From contig MU623458.1 in the NCBI GenBank assembly GCA_025201765.1, positions 53,347 through 117,346 on the forward strand: DNA of 64,000 bases. The letters run 5' to 3'. The stretch is from Daldinia sp. FL1419. Taxonomy: Eukaryota; Ascomycota; Sordariomycetes; Xylariales; Hypoxylaceae. The translations under genes were made by a program, and so were the position numbers. This document shows, piece after piece, positions 11,238-23,516 of this stretch; within the stretch, counting starts at the first letter, position 1; each line of letters opens with the position of its first letter. The notes below the pieces were generated by a model, which worked only from the letters and a program-made list of their open reading frames with translations, was not told where the DNA came from and searched no databases.

Positions 11238-13454
11238 ATGGCGTCCGACTCGGGAGCGGCAGTAAATTCTGCGGCCGACTCGAGCACCGAAACATTTACG
11301 CTACAAATCCTATCGCCTTCTGTGGGAATACCACAACCGCTGTCGTTACAAAAGCTTCCCATAGGTACTACCGTGAAACAGTTGAAGGAGAGAATTCGAG
11401 ACGTTATTAGTACTAAACCTGCCGACCATGCCCAGCGCCTCATTCACAGAGGTCGTTTACTAGCTCGCGATAACGAAACAATGAGTGATATCTTTGGTCA
11501 GGATGCAGTACGTATTTCGCCCTTAGATTCGGAAAGATGGAAAAGTACCTGACAAATACCTTTGATATAGTTGCGCTCTACGGATCACCAGACATTACAT
11601 CTGGTTTTACGCGAGTTCTCCGACAGTCAACCAACGTCTGCGCCGACCCCCTCAAGCCAGACCACCACTTCAGGCCAACCCTCGTCTGGAACGAACCCAA
11701 TCTCCCAGCACCAACCGCATCCTAGCGCACTTCCTTTCCAACCTGATCCCCAGGCGCGCCCCGGAGCCCCTCATTATCACGGTATAAGTTTTGGTTTCCA
11801 AAGACCCATTACTGGGCTGCCCACTGCGGGCCAACCGATGATCCCTCCGCCTGGACTTTCTCAGCAGCAGTATAATCATTGGGTAAGAACCATGAACGCT
11901 CATTTAGGAGGTCGCGACCAAAGCCAGCGAATGGCTATGCCGGGGGCGCAGGATATACCCGCTATTGGTGTAAGAGCCGCACCGGGAACGGGCACGCCTG
12001 GAAGGACTGTCTCGCCGTTTCAGCCAGAGATAACACGTACCACAATTCGCGAAAGCACAGGTCCTAATGGTTTACAATGGCGGATAACCTACAACGAAAC
12101 ATTTGTGAATCCACTACAGCGACCAACACGCTCTGTTCCGAATGGAGGCCAACTATCCGACAATGAAGCGCAGAACATCCTGCGGGGTGTGGATACTAAT
12201 ACAGCGACCAGGGCCATGGTCGATGCTATGCGAAGGAATGCTAGCAGCTCTTCCCTAGCAAGCCTCGCAACCGGCCAAGCCCAGCACCCTATTCCACCTG
12301 GTGTTACCACGCCGTTGATACCATCTCGAGCGGGTAGCGCTACTGCTACACCGGATCCGTTTAGGGCAGCCGGGCAATCCAGAAACCTGTCTACACACCA
12401 AACCCAGGCGCCACAGTCCCAAAATGCACCGGAGGTGTATATTCTATCTTCCCCTAGTGGTCCTCGTGCTCTACTTCTTAATGGTAGCTTAGACACATAT
12501 TTCAGCCCTCCAGCCCGGACTGCGAACCCAGCTACAGGTGTACCATTCGCGCAGAGACAATTTCCACTTACATTCGCAAATGCTTTTCACCCGCAATATA
12601 CGGCGTTAACGTCGACGCCAACGACCCAGTCGCAATTACCTCAGGTTGGACGAGCCCATGCAACCGGCTACCGGACACCTAATGTTGCTCGAGCACAGGA
12701 TTTAGCTCAACATCAACATGGTCTGCATCGACCTCCTCAAGTGCAACATATAGGACATGCCGTAGCTCGGGCGGATAACCCGCAAATCCAGGCGATAAGA
12801 TTAGCCCAGATTTGGCCGCATATTTGGTTAGTCACTCGCCTAGGTCTCTTTATTTGGCTGTTCTCGTCGCCAACCTCCAGTTGGTCTCGTTGGATCTTTA
12901 TTATTGGTGCCGCGATCACGATGTTTCTCGCCCGCACTGGGCTTTTGAACCCACTTGCCGATCAACTGTGGGTCCCCTTTCGACAGCGTCTCGAGAACTT
13001 GATACCTCTCGCCCATCACGACGTAGGAGTACAGGCTGACGGACGAGATGGTGGCGCTGCAGCGGATGGACAGCAAAGAGAACTACATCCAGCAGACACG
13101 GCAGCCAGATTGGTGCAGCAACGACGTGATGCTAACGCTAATTGGTTGATGGACCAAGCCAGGAGATTGGAGCGTGCCGGTATCCTGTTTCTCGCTAGTA
13201 TCGCTCCGGGAGTCGCAGAGCGACACATAAGGCAAGTTGAAGCCGAAGCACGCGCCGAGCGACGAAGACGGGAAGAAGCTGAAGCAGCGGCGGCGGCGGC
13301 GGCGGCCCAACAGTCTGAGAGAGCGGAGGATACGGAACAGGGCGGAGAGAGCGATACCGCTACTGCCACTGCTAGCGAAGACTCAGCGGGCCAGGATCAA
13401 TCACCACAAGGCGAAAGACCACCTGCTGCGGAAGAGCCGCTTATTGTCATATAA
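11238..13454 (+). CDS. Ubiquitin-like domain membrane protein, Herp/Usa1-like
   Basis: The model is join(11238..11507, 11571..13454), 717 aa; a 63-nt intron joins FGQDA to LRSTDHQTLHLVLRE in phase. Residues about 20-100 form a ubiquitin-like fold (FTLQILSPSVG, TVKQLKERI, QRLIHRGRLL, HLVLRE). A long Pro/Gln/Ser/Thr-rich linker follows. Near the end of the linker is a short ordered block (PEVYILSSPSGPRALLLNG). Two hydrophobic segments around IWPHIWLVTRLGLFIWLF and WIFIIGAAITMFLARTGLL form a likely membrane hairpin. The C-terminus has an Arg/Glu/Ala-rich helix with an Ala-rich stretch. An N-terminal Ubl plus a C-terminal membrane hairpin is the plan of Herp/Usa1 ER-degradation scaffolds of the Hrd1 ligase; assignment to that role is inference. 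A Dsc3-type subunit was considered, but its conserved region was not recognised. Confidence 0.75.
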
Positions 13455-14574
13455 ACTTATTGTTAATTGTTGGCAATAAGCAACGTTGTGGAGAGAAATC
13501 ACGATACGGGCTATATGAACGCTCATTGTAGCCCAGACAGCGATCCTCGTATCTTGGGATAAGAAGAAGCAAAGCAAGTATTGGGGGAAAATGATACCAG
13601 GGGCCTTGGTCCAAGGCCGAGACCCTCATGTGGGGAAAAAAAACAAAAAAAACTTCGAGTAGGAAAGTTTTTGTGTAATATCTAGTATGTATGATGTATG
13701 GTTCCGGAGTTGGAGTTGGGTTGGAGTTGGCGCTGGTGATGAAGTTAGGCAAGAGGAGCGAAACGTCGACTGACTTGCCAACGAATGAATAACGGGCCTG
13801 ATTAGAGGCTTGGCCGGCTGGGTTGGCCGCGCAGTGGCAACGGTAGTAGGAGAGGGAAAAGACAGAAAGACGGAAAGACAGACAGGTAGGCTGGATATGA
13901 CGTGAGCGATCACGTCGAATAAACCTTCTTCTCTAGGACTTGGAGGTCGTGATGGTTCCTAGTGTGCACGGTTCCGAATTCGTAATGTTGAAAATGTGTG
14001 TCACTTGTAAATTCCGCTAGGCCTAGGTCTACTACTTTCAAGCAATTAATTTATTTTTAAACACTCGACTTTGCCGAGAAGTCGATTGTGATATATTTCC
14101 ATATTCCGTCGCCAATGGAACTTACTCGATCTTGCTTCTATTCCGACGCATGCCTCGTCTCCTGTTTCGTTTAGTTAATATCTTGATATCGCACTAGGTT
14201 AAAGCACACAACCATCAACCATCACTCCGAATCATCTGTCCACGAGCAAATCAATATAATACTTAATTACAACCGTCCAAAAACCAGTCCAAAGGTAATG
14301 GTAAAACATCAATTGTAATCGGTAACAGTACCCTAACACTGCTTTCCTACTTACTTTAACTTAGCTTGTTCCGTTCAGTTCTTCAGAAGGTAGTTAGTTT
14401 AGTCGACGGATCGGGTCAAAGAGTACCAGTATGCTCATTCGTCATCTCGTCGACCGGACTCGTCTCTTGTTTCTATGTACACACACACACACACACACAC
14501 GCTATAATGCCCGACCACACTCTTTTCCCAAGAACAATAAAAGTATAAGGTCGGATAACGTATTTTCATCCACT
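13455..14574. other. Convergent intergenic region
   Basis: This lies between the 3' ends of the Ubl gene and vma1. It holds an (AC)n tract at about 14479-14500 and nothing coding that I can support. Confidence 0.6.
14479..14500. repeat. (AC)n dinucleotide microsatellite
   Basis: About eleven AC dinucleotides lie just downstream (3') of vma1. Confidence 0.9.
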
Positions 14575-16816
14575 CTACTCGTCCATAACGGCGGCGAATT
14601 TGTCCAACATGTTCTGCTGGATAGCCTCGTACTGTATATCAAGTTAGCACCGTGTCATGTCTCACAGGATACGTGAGCCCTCGATTGAGTCTATGACTCG
14701 AAACAACGTACCTTCTTACTAATAGCCTCCTCGCCCTCGCTCGGGAGCTCAAACTTGAGGCTTCGGAGCTGCGCCTGAAGGTCACTCGTCGCCTCACGAA
14801 CCTTGGCCCAGCTCTGGCCCTGTGCAACGGCCTTCTGTGCCTCATCGTGGAAGCCAACCATGAGCTTCATCATCCACTCCGTCTTCCAGATAGGGCAGAA
14901 CTGGTCGTAATCCGAGTATCCGTTTTGCTGCAGGAAGTCTTCCTTTAGCAGCATCGCGATATCTAACGTAATCTTGTCCGGGTCCGAAAGCGCAGACTTT
15001 CCGACTAGCTGCACAACCTGGTCTAATTCTTCAGAGTCGGACAGGAGCTGCTTGATACGGTCACGCAGCCGCGGGAATTCGGGGTAGTCCTTCTCATACC
15101 ACTTGTCTAACGTGTTTGTATACTTGCTGTACGAGACGGACGTGTTGATGGAAGGGAAGTGCTTTCGCTGCGCAAGTCTCTTGTCGAGACCCCAGAAGAC
15201 TTGCACGATACTCAGTGTCGAACTAGTAACGGGATCGGAGAAATCACCACCGGGGGGACTGACGGCACCGACGATGCTGACACTGCCCTCACGTTCAGGG
15301 GAACCCAAGCAGTTTGTCTTTCCTGCGCGCTCGTAGAAACTGGCCAGCTTGGCGGAAAGGTAAGCAGGGAAACCTTGGTCAGCAGGCATTTCTCCGAGAC
15401 GACCGGAAATTTCACGCAGAGCTTCGGCCCATCGGGACGAGGAGTCGGCCATCATAGCCACGTTCATGCCTTGGTCACGAAAGTACTCGGCGACGGTGAT
15501 ACCGGTGTAGATGGAAGCCTCTCGGGCAGCGACGGGCATGTTAGAGGTGTTGGCGATGAGGGTAGTTCGCTTCATGATGGGTTCCTTGCGACCCTCGACC
15601 TCGATAGATAGCTCGGGGAAATCCTTCAAGACCTCAGCCATTTCGTTACCACGCTCACCACATCCAACGTACACAATGACGTCGCTGTTGGAGAACTTGG
15701 AGACGGACTGCGAAATGACAGTCTTTCCACAGCCGAAAGCACCAGGGATAGCCACAGTACCGCCTTGTACACTAGGGAAAAGGGCATCGAGGACTCGTTG
15801 GCCGACAATGAAGGGCTTGTTTGCGGAGAGCTTCTCGGTCGTGGGTCGCGGAACACGGACGGGCCAGGTGTGCATCATGCCGTACTCGGTCTTGGTACCG
15901 TTGAACTCGACCTCGAGAATCTTCTCGTCCACGGTGTATTCGCCCTTGCTGGCGATTCTGGTGATGGTACCTCTTGCTCGTGGCGGTAGCAGGATCCTGT
16001 GTACCTTGATGAAGGAGTTCTCAAAGACGGTTCCCCATACGTCGCCGCCAGAAATGTGGTCGCCGACTTTCATGGTAGGTGTGAACTCCCATTTCTTGGT
16101 TCGGTCGAGAGCGGGTGCCGAGATACCGCGGGGGATGTAGATGCTGTTAGACAGTTGGGAGATCTTCTCGAGAGGACGCTGAATTCCGTCGTAAATGTTG
16201 TGTAATAAGCCGGGACCGAGTTCGACGGAGAGAGGTTTACCGGTTCGCTGGACGGGGTCACCCACAGTTATGCCAGCTATATTGTCGTATTAGTTTTATA
16301 TCCTCTTGCTTGATATGCGAAGGGGCTTAAGTGGGACACACCGGTCTCTTCGTAGACTTGGATGGTAGCTTGGTCGCCGTTGATTCGAATGACTTCGCCG
16401 ACCAAGTTATCGTGACCGACTCTTACAAGCTCGTACATGGCAACTCCGATCATGTCCTCGGCCACCACGACGGGACTATTTGGATATCACGTTAGCTTCG
16501 AGGTCGGATGCTACGAGTATATATGTCGTGCAGCTTTTACGAACCCGGATACGGAGTAGATCTTGCCTGCACGTATAACATTAGTGATCAGCTCTTCAGA
16601 CGAGATGCAGCATATATAAATGTAAAGCTACGTACCACTATTGAGCGCTTCTTCGCCATTTGTGGCCTTCGTAGACTATATGCACGAGAGCAGTTAGATA
16701 TTTGAGTGGCAGAGAAGCGAGAGAAGGCCGGGATAAGCCGCTTGCTTCGTTGCAAGTTTTACTATATATTGGACGAGGCGGGAAGGGAGAGAGGTAGCTA
16801 AGCTTACTGGTGCCAT
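14575..16816 (-). CDS. vma1: V-type proton ATPase catalytic subunit A (Vma1)
   Basis: This is the nucleotide-hydrolysing subunit of the V1 sector, which acidifies vacuoles and endosomes. The model is complement(14575..14631, 14712..16276, 16342..16475, 16545..16566, 16636..16675, 16808..16816), 608 aa, all phases consistent. The first coding exon holds only MAP, and exons 2 and 3 are 40 and 22 nt. Together they give MAP-STKATNGEEALNSG-KIYSVSG-PVVVAEDMIG, matching fungal Vma1. The Walker A motif GAFGCGKT is intact and uninterrupted, so there is no intein at the yeast VMA site. Also present are YVGCGERGNEMAEVL, SSRWAEALREISGRLGEMP and SIVGAVSPPGGDFSDP. The last exon encodes YEAIQQNMLDKFAAVMDE. 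The open frame upstream of MAP is discussed under findings. Confidence 0.96.
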
Positions 16817-18613
16817 CTTGGGAGTCTCTTTTGGTGTGGGAAGCGGCTCTGCAGCCGGAGAGACGGGAGAGATGGATATGGTGGGGGCTAATAAAGGTGA
16901 GGCTAAAGGTAATGAAGCCGGCGTCGATGTGGTGGATGTTGTTGTTGTTGTTGAAGTTGAAGTTGTGATAATGCTAGGAGTGATAATGGTAGTAGTAGTA
17001 GCGGTGGTGGTTACAGCGTTATTAGTGCTAGAATTAGCTGGGTTAATTGGTTCTACTGGTTCTACTGCTGCTACTGCTACTGCTGCTGCTGGTGATAGCA
17101 GTGGGCTGGGCGGTAATGGTTGGCTAGCAGCTTCAGCTATTAGTTCTTTGGTTTTAGCGTCTCTAGCGGCTCTGCCAGGGTTGGTAAAGCTGCCAGGTGA
17201 CGCAGGTTGCGTAGATTGTGCAGGACCTGAAGTGGGTGTGACTGGCCGACTTGAACCCGGACTTGGACTTGTACTTTGGCCGTGGTTTCCCCGCCGCTCA
17301 ATGAGGTCCACTAAAGACTAGAGGTACATAGAGGAGTCAGTAACCAACCAACCAGTACGTAGCGACCTCACTTAAAGGGGGGGTTCTTCGTGCATGTACA
17401 TACAGGCCGGGCCCGCAGCGTCGGTCGGAGGCCGAGCATGCAAACGTGTTAATTCGGTAGAAACCTTCTAAATCTGTTAAGTGAGAAGTTGTCTTTGACG
17501 AAGTGAATGGTAAACGAATCCGAAATATCGTTGTAAGTTTGAAAAAAGGCTTGCTTATGCTTTACTCAAACGCGCACACGTTGCATCCGGGAGATGTATG
17601 TAAGTTGATTAACGACAGGTCACCACCGAGACCAAGGAAGCCATAAGTATAAGTACAACGTTAAAAGAGGTACCTACCTAACACTCCATTCGGGCGGCCT
17701 CTCGGTTAGCATTACCCCGTGTTTTGAATTACATATGTAGTATACCAAGCACCGGTAAACGGATATAACCTTTATCTGGCAACGCTCTGGTTAACTATCC
17801 TTAATAGATTTACTGCGTTATCAACAATTTACTGCTCAAAGGTCACAATAGCAATATATATCATTGAATGCATTATTATAAAAATGTCGATCGCGACATG
17901 GCATTTCACAAAAGCTTGGCCATATTCCAGTCGGGTTTCAGCACGATACTCAATCCACGGAAAATGATTATAGATGATTTTGATAGCCAAATCCCGGCTG
18001 CTAAACACCATATCTATAGTTGAAATTAACTATGATATCTGGTAGTATACCACCACTGGTATAGGACGTCTGGTGTATATAAGGGTCAAGCCTGTCCACT
18101 GGGTTATAAGACAAGTCAGCCTAAATGTAGGTATTACTCACTCAAGGGGTATATACCTACCCTACAAGTCTCCCTTGCTTCTTATATATGTAGCATGCAT
18201 TCAAGATGCTGTAACCGACAAGCAGGCACCTGTCCAAGACGACCGTCCCCAGCAGCCTGTCGTAGAATAATAAAAAGAGCCCCGAATATTCGTCAACTGC
18301 TCTCCTCATCTCCAGTGGCGTAGATGCAAAAGTCTGTCACATTAGATTGTCAATATCAACTGGCCATAACACTCCACGTGCATACATAGATATATAGGTA
18401 GTTGGGTTATTTCGATTCCATCGTGGATCTAGTTACACAGTTTCCACCGCTTCAGTCTCCCTTTCCCCTTTTCTTCAGACTAAACAACTATCCCATCCCA
18501 TCCTATCCTATAACATACAACGGAGTCGCGTCGTCATGATACTCGTTACAATACTAATACTAATACAAATACAAACCCACCGGTCGCTCTCCCATTCACT
18601 TGCTCTTCATTCC
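16817..18613. other. vma1 upstream region, triplet-rich, then AT-rich spacer
   Basis: From 16817 to about 17320 the DNA is rich in GTT/GGT/GCT triplets and is open on both strands. The minus-strand frame runs without a stop into the vma1 start (see findings). From 17320 to 18613 I see only AT-rich spacer with no supported gene. Confidence 0.5.
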
Positions 18614-20458
18614 CTACAAATGAACCTCCTTGAGCTTATCCGCAATCCCGTTCGTGCCATTGGTACCGTTCGTATCCTTCGCACCGTTCGCCCCATCACC
18701 GCCGTCCGACCGGTCCGGAATAACATCCCACGCCTCGTCCTCCCCCGCACCACGCACCCAATGCGGCAGCGTCTGCCAGGAGTCGACGACGAGGTGTCCG
18801 ATCTTGGTCCACAGGTCCCCCTTGATCCGGATCCAGGGCTTGTCCTCGTACTTCTCGCTCAGAGTCTGCCCGATGCTCACGGCGCGGAAGAGCTTGATCC
18901 CGTGACCGTCTTCTTCCAGGTTGTACATCCGTGGGAGTTGTTCTGTTACACCAAGTTTAGTATTATCCTGTTGAATGAATATGTATGTTGAGGCAAGGGG
19001 GCAGGTAATATGCATACCGTTTGCCGGAGTAAGTTTCCCGGCCTTTGGGACGTAAGAGGCGATGTTGTCGAGTTCGAGGGGCGGACAAGCCCTAGCGGCG
19101 TATTGAACGAGATCAAGCCGTATCTTCCACTCGAGCAGTCTGACTTTGCTTTCGATGGGGATCCAGTCCTGGCTATTCAAGGTAAGATATATAGGGTTGA
19201 TGTTTATGTGGTGCCTACTTATCGTTAGTAAACTCCATAAGGTAAAGCATGGCTAGGAGGACGCACATAAGGAAGAAATCAAATTTGGGCTCCTTGCCGG
19301 GATGAAATGTTGCCGAGGCACCTTCGTATATAGACACATGGTACATCTCGGCGTTCCTTTCGTCTAGCTCTTCCGGCTTGACCTTCACTCTGCCCGCCAG
19401 CTCCACAATGTCATCCCATGCTTTGCCAAAGACGCCCTTGCTGATTTTAGTGGGCTCGTCCGTGCCGTAGGCAGCGGTAGAAAGCTTCTTGTTTGCCTTG
19501 ACTTCCCTGAGTAAGCTCTCGATGCTGGGCATGGGTTCTGTACTTTGTTTGGCAGCGTCTTCGGTCGTCTCTAGGAACTTTCTGAGGTTGTCTTTGTGGA
19601 CGGCTGATTGGGCCAGGGCCATGGCGACTATGGCGGGTTGTTTCCACTCGACGCCGTACATTAACTGGATTATGGGATGAAAGAACCCTTACCAGGACGT
19701 CAATACGCAGTAAGCAGGGTAAATTTATTTGGGAGGACTTACCTTCAATCATTCGAAACATCATGTCCTCGCTTCTCTCATCGCCCTTGAACATGTGTTT
19801 ACTTAGTGCCTTCTCCCACCCCAGCTTGTCAATTTCGCCTTGGAAATAGGCCAGGAACTCGTTGTAATATCTTTCAGTCGTATGTTAGCCAGCATGTTGA
19901 CAAAAGTGAGGGTTGTCCAAAATGCTGATTTACGATGCCAATTCTTCTTTTTTTTTTCTTGGAAATGGTAGGGGTGGATTCAAATTAACGAATGGGTATT
20001 GTTTGTCCTTGAGTTTGACTTACTCTCCCTGGCCGAGATACTTCTTGGCTTTGTCCCAGTCCCCTATATCCTCGACGACATTCTGACGAATCTCTTTGGC
20101 CGGTCTTTGATATGTTTTATTGACATCGTAGCCTTTCTTGAGGTGCTCAGGTGAAGCGCCTGTGCCGTACAGAGATAGGATCTGATGGCTTATACTGAGG
20201 AACAGGTCAGCATCTCCGTCTAATGCTCGAGACATACTGCGGGAGCTTACTGGTTGTGGTAACCCATATCGTTAAAGTATACGTGATGTTTCTAGGGCTC
20301 GAATTAGAATCGACCTTCTTATCCGTAATTAGCGTCAAATTCACCTCGAGGTCCTCCTGTAATAGTTCGGTAGCCTTCTTGGCTGAAGCTTCACTCTGTT
20401 GGATTCTCCATAGCCCAGTATTATCTGGCGTGATTTGGATAGTGCGTGCCGTCGCCAT
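18614..20458 (-). CDS. Questin-oxidase-like protein (DUF4243, Baeyer-Villiger type)
   Basis: The model is complement(18614..18942, 19018..19214, 19267..19687, 19743..19870, 20024..20194, 20251..20291, 20345..20458): seven exons, 466 aa, all phases consistent. Family landmarks appear in order: HHVYFNDMGYHNHISHQIL, LYGTGASPEHL, YDVNKTYQRP, WEKALSKHMFKGDERSEDM, FFHPIIQLMYGVEW, QPAIVAMALAQSAVH and KVRLLEWKIRLDLVQYAAR. Questin oxidases open an anthraquinone ring by Baeyer-Villiger oxidation (geodin and related pathways), but many relatives are uncharacterised, so the substrate here is unknown. No polyketide synthase or other pathway gene is nearby, which argues against a cluster. The C-terminus is a low-complexity Gly/Asn/Thr tail. 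An in-frame upstream ATG at 20542 could add 28 residues (see findings). Confidence 0.85.
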
Positions 20459-22529
20459 ATTTGCTAGTTTTCTATAGGTTAAGAACCTAGTGGATCCTAT
20501 ATTGCTTCGAGCAACTCGCAGAGGAAAGGCGTAACAGCTCATGGGTTTATTTTGACTTTATATAATTTATGTAATTCGTACTCCGGATATATCACATGTC
20601 CCCCCCCTGACCGCCACAGCTCGGCCTTTAGACCGGCGACCAGTCTTACAAATATTAAGCCGCTGGTTGGAGAGCAAAGATGCGGAGAAGTGGTTTGCTC
20701 GTACGAGATGGTGTATGTGCAATGGTGACGAAGTCACGATAGGTCCGGGATATTCAACATGGGATGGGCAATAGCCCCGTCTTGGCTTCACGTCTCCATT
20801 CCCACTTATAATCCCGGGATTCGTCATAATATATCAGTCTAGATTGGCTTGCTAAGTAATACAAACCGATTAAAGCGAGAGAAAAGGTCAACTGCTTATA
20901 AACCTTGCATTAACTCAGCAGCGTTCGGCTTTCCGATAGAGTAGGCGAACTCGTCCCGAATCGGAAGCTAGTCTTAACCTATCCGGGTTTAGGTACGCAG
21001 CTATTCCCGAAACCAATGCATATATGTGACATCATCCGCATCTACTTTGCGACGTTATGCACCTGTCTTGCTTCTCACACGTTGGAACTTTTGGAACTTT
21101 TGGAACTTTTGTCACCTCGTATAGGAACTTTGGTTTAAAGGGGTTTCGAAGACGAGTACGAGTGGGTAATAATGAAACCATCGAGGTTATGCGAATGGAT
21201 AGAGGTTCATGTAATTAACTAGTATAATAATAATATTGTAGGTATGTTTTATTTCCGAGTTAAAAAGTTAAAAATACAGATGCGGCGGCAACATATTACC
21301 TACACGTACTTGCAGCTAAAAGGTACTAACCTAACCTCCATAGGAGGTAGTAAGCAATGTAGGTAGTATTTATTAGACCGGTACAAGCCACCCTTACATG
21401 ATATTAGGTAGTACCCAGGTATAGACCATAAGCTTGAATATCTACAAATATCTATGGTTAATCAAGATTACATAATTTCCCAACGTCGGCGCCCAATGTG
21501 GGAATAACTTCAAAAGATTCCTGATATACCTAGCATCTTATATCGTTACCATACAAGCGCACACATATTAATTTGACAGTGCTACGAAGATATTGGAATC
21601 CCGATATTTGTATTCTTTCTAGTCGTAAGGGGGACCATGATATTATTTCAGTTTTAGATACTGCTATTTAGCCTCTGGGCGTAGTAACTGCCTAACCTAG
21701 GTTAGATATTTCCAAGTTACGATTTGGTCACTAACAAGACAAGCCTCTGCTTTTGAGAGTAATTTCTTATTCTCGATTATAGAAGCCAAGGAGCCAAGAA
21801 GCCGAGTAACCGTTGAGTGTACGGTTTAGCTTCACTCTACCTGAGCCATCGAATGGGTTTTGATATCGGTCAACCATAACTGGTATCTCTTTAGAAAAGG
21901 CATCCTTGGAAACTACATGGTCAGAGGTAGTATTTACCTAGGTAGTAGAGATAATCCAACTCCCGCAGGAGAAAAGTACCAGCAACGATATGTAGAAGTG
22001 TCCCTCATTGGGCCATATCTGCCCAATGCTCCCTGTACTAGTGTAGATGATTGAAATGATAGCAGCCTATGAAACAGCTCGTGAAAGTAATTGTGCTTGT
22101 TGCCTTGCTTGTTGCCTTGCTTCCTTGCCTTATTTTTTGCCCCTCAGCCAAATCTTTACCGCTTACTATTTGTTGTTGCCCTGGATGAGTATTGTCTCAA
22201 CAACAAAGGCAGCACGTACATGCAGTTGCCAAACATGTCGATGTGATTCACATTGCAGAAAGGTATTGGGAGGGTTGTGCTTCCGAGCCGCCATCTTATA
22301 ATGCACCATACGCTGCTGCGACTCAGCCGTTGTGTTTATTTCGTATCATCATCTGTATCGTCATCCGCATCGTCGTCGTCGTCGGCGTCCTTGTTCCCAC
22401 CAGATCTGTTTTCTCTGGTAAACAGCTTGTTTGTTTCTCTTTCTCTTTCTCTTTCTCAATCTTCTTGTTTCCTTCTTTGTAATATCTATATTCTTCATTT
22501 CATTCCATCTTTAATTAGGTTGTTTAAGG
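20459..22529. other. Intergenic, AT-rich, no gene seen
   Basis: This 2 kb lies between the questin-oxidase-like gene and the Cys-rich locus. It holds a 10-bp tandem repeat at 21081-21111, TAGGTA-type motifs around 21325-21420, a TTGTTGCCTTGC repeat around 22096-22130 and a CT-rich run near 22435-22460. No coding unit is supported. Confidence 0.6.
21081..21111. repeat. 10-bp tandem repeat (TTGGAACTTT), 3 copies
   Basis: Three perfect head-to-tail copies of a 10-bp unit, in intergenic DNA. Confidence 0.85.
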
Positions 22530-23516
22530 ATGTGCAAACAATACCATTACCACTCCGGGTGCCCCACGCCTGACTGCGACTCAATCCTCGGATCAAGAAA
22601 GCGCAACCGGTACTGCCCCGAAGCTCTTAAAGCTAGGCGCCTAGGCCGCTGTTCCGTCGGCGTCCATATTGCCGGAAACTTTCGCGCCGTGGACTCGACC
22701 ACTCGTTGCGACACCTGCAAGCAAGCTGCCCCAACTCTCCAACAACAACAGCAGCAGCAGCATCAGGCCCCGGAAAAAGGCATCGACGGTATTTAGGAAA
22801 ACACTTCAACCGCCATTTCCGGACCCGTTCCCGCCATGGCTAAACCCAAGCCCAAGCCCAAGGCTCAAACATTCGCAGACCCGACTCCCCGTCCCGAAGC
22901 CGCACCACAGACCAACGGAAATAAGAACGGCAACGACCTCTTCTCCATCGTCTTCGAGCGCGCTCTAGCCGACATACAAGCCGCCCAGAAGTCGTCCGTC
23001 GGCGAGAAAGACAAAGCCGAGTCCTAGGATGATCTCGACGACGTCCTCGCCGTTCGAACCCCGACTCCCTCCGCGGAGGAGAAAGGCGTCGGCAAGATGA
23101 CGACCCGAGCCCAGCGCGTCAAGTTCCGAGAGCGGGATAAAGCTCAGGACAAGGCTCTTATCTCCCAATCCGAGCGTTATCCCTACGGTATCGGCCTACC
23201 GATCGCAACTCGAGACGACGGCACGGGCGTCGATAAGAACACCTTGCAAGTCCCCGAGCCCAAGCGCTATTCCAACGGCTTCGCTCCCGCAGCGATGGTT
23301 AAGGGCAAGGGAATAGACGCCGGCATGCACCACGTCGGAGCCGAGTCCGAAGACGACTTCCATGGCAACATACAAGTAAACGAAACCTACACCACGTTCG
23401 CACGAGTTACGTAGCACCTCGTTTACCAACTTGCTCATCTACCCAACTGCTTGCTTTCCCCGAATAGAACGTGCCGATTCCATGGCCACCAAGTAAAGTC
23501 CAACAAAAATTCATAG
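22530..23516 (+). pseudogene. Cys-rich hypothetical gene with an in-frame TAG, possibly broken
   Basis: One reading frame runs from the ATG at 22530 to 23414 and is interrupted only by TAG at 22794 and TAG at 23025. The first lies inside a plausible in-frame 90-nt intron (22789-22878; GTATTT donor, CTAAAC branch, TTCGCAG acceptor). The second (AES-stop-DDLDDV) has no canonical intron to remove it. A 57-nt intron (23411-23467) would add a short C-terminus with CRFHGHQV, ending at 23516. The N-terminus MCKQYHYHSGCPTPDCDS and later RYCPEALKARRLGRC and RCDTCK resemble small Cys-rich hypothetical proteins common in filamentous fungi, with no known function. The middle is Lys/Pro-rich and charged. 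It may be a true pseudogene, an assembly error or a misread gene model. I do not recognise a function. Confidence 0.45.

Noticed and set aside
16268..16816. Intein or other insertion in Vma1
   Set aside because: The Walker A region (GAFGCGKT) is contiguous in one exon; no intein motifs are present.
16818..17321. Plus-strand frame of 167 codons antisense to the vma1 leader
   Set aside because: Highly repetitive Val/Gly/Ala translation from triplet-repeat DNA, with no family signal; the frame is a by-product of the GTT/GGT/GCT repeats.
18614..20458. Secondary-metabolite gene cluster around the questin-oxidase-like gene
   Set aside because: Neighbours are vma1 and a hypothetical gene; no polyketide synthase, P450, transporter or regulator lies within reach.
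22789..22878. First TAG (22794) as a second mutation in the Cys-rich gene
   Set aside because: It lies in an in-frame 90-nt segment with a usable donor, branch point and acceptor, so splicing is enough to explain it.
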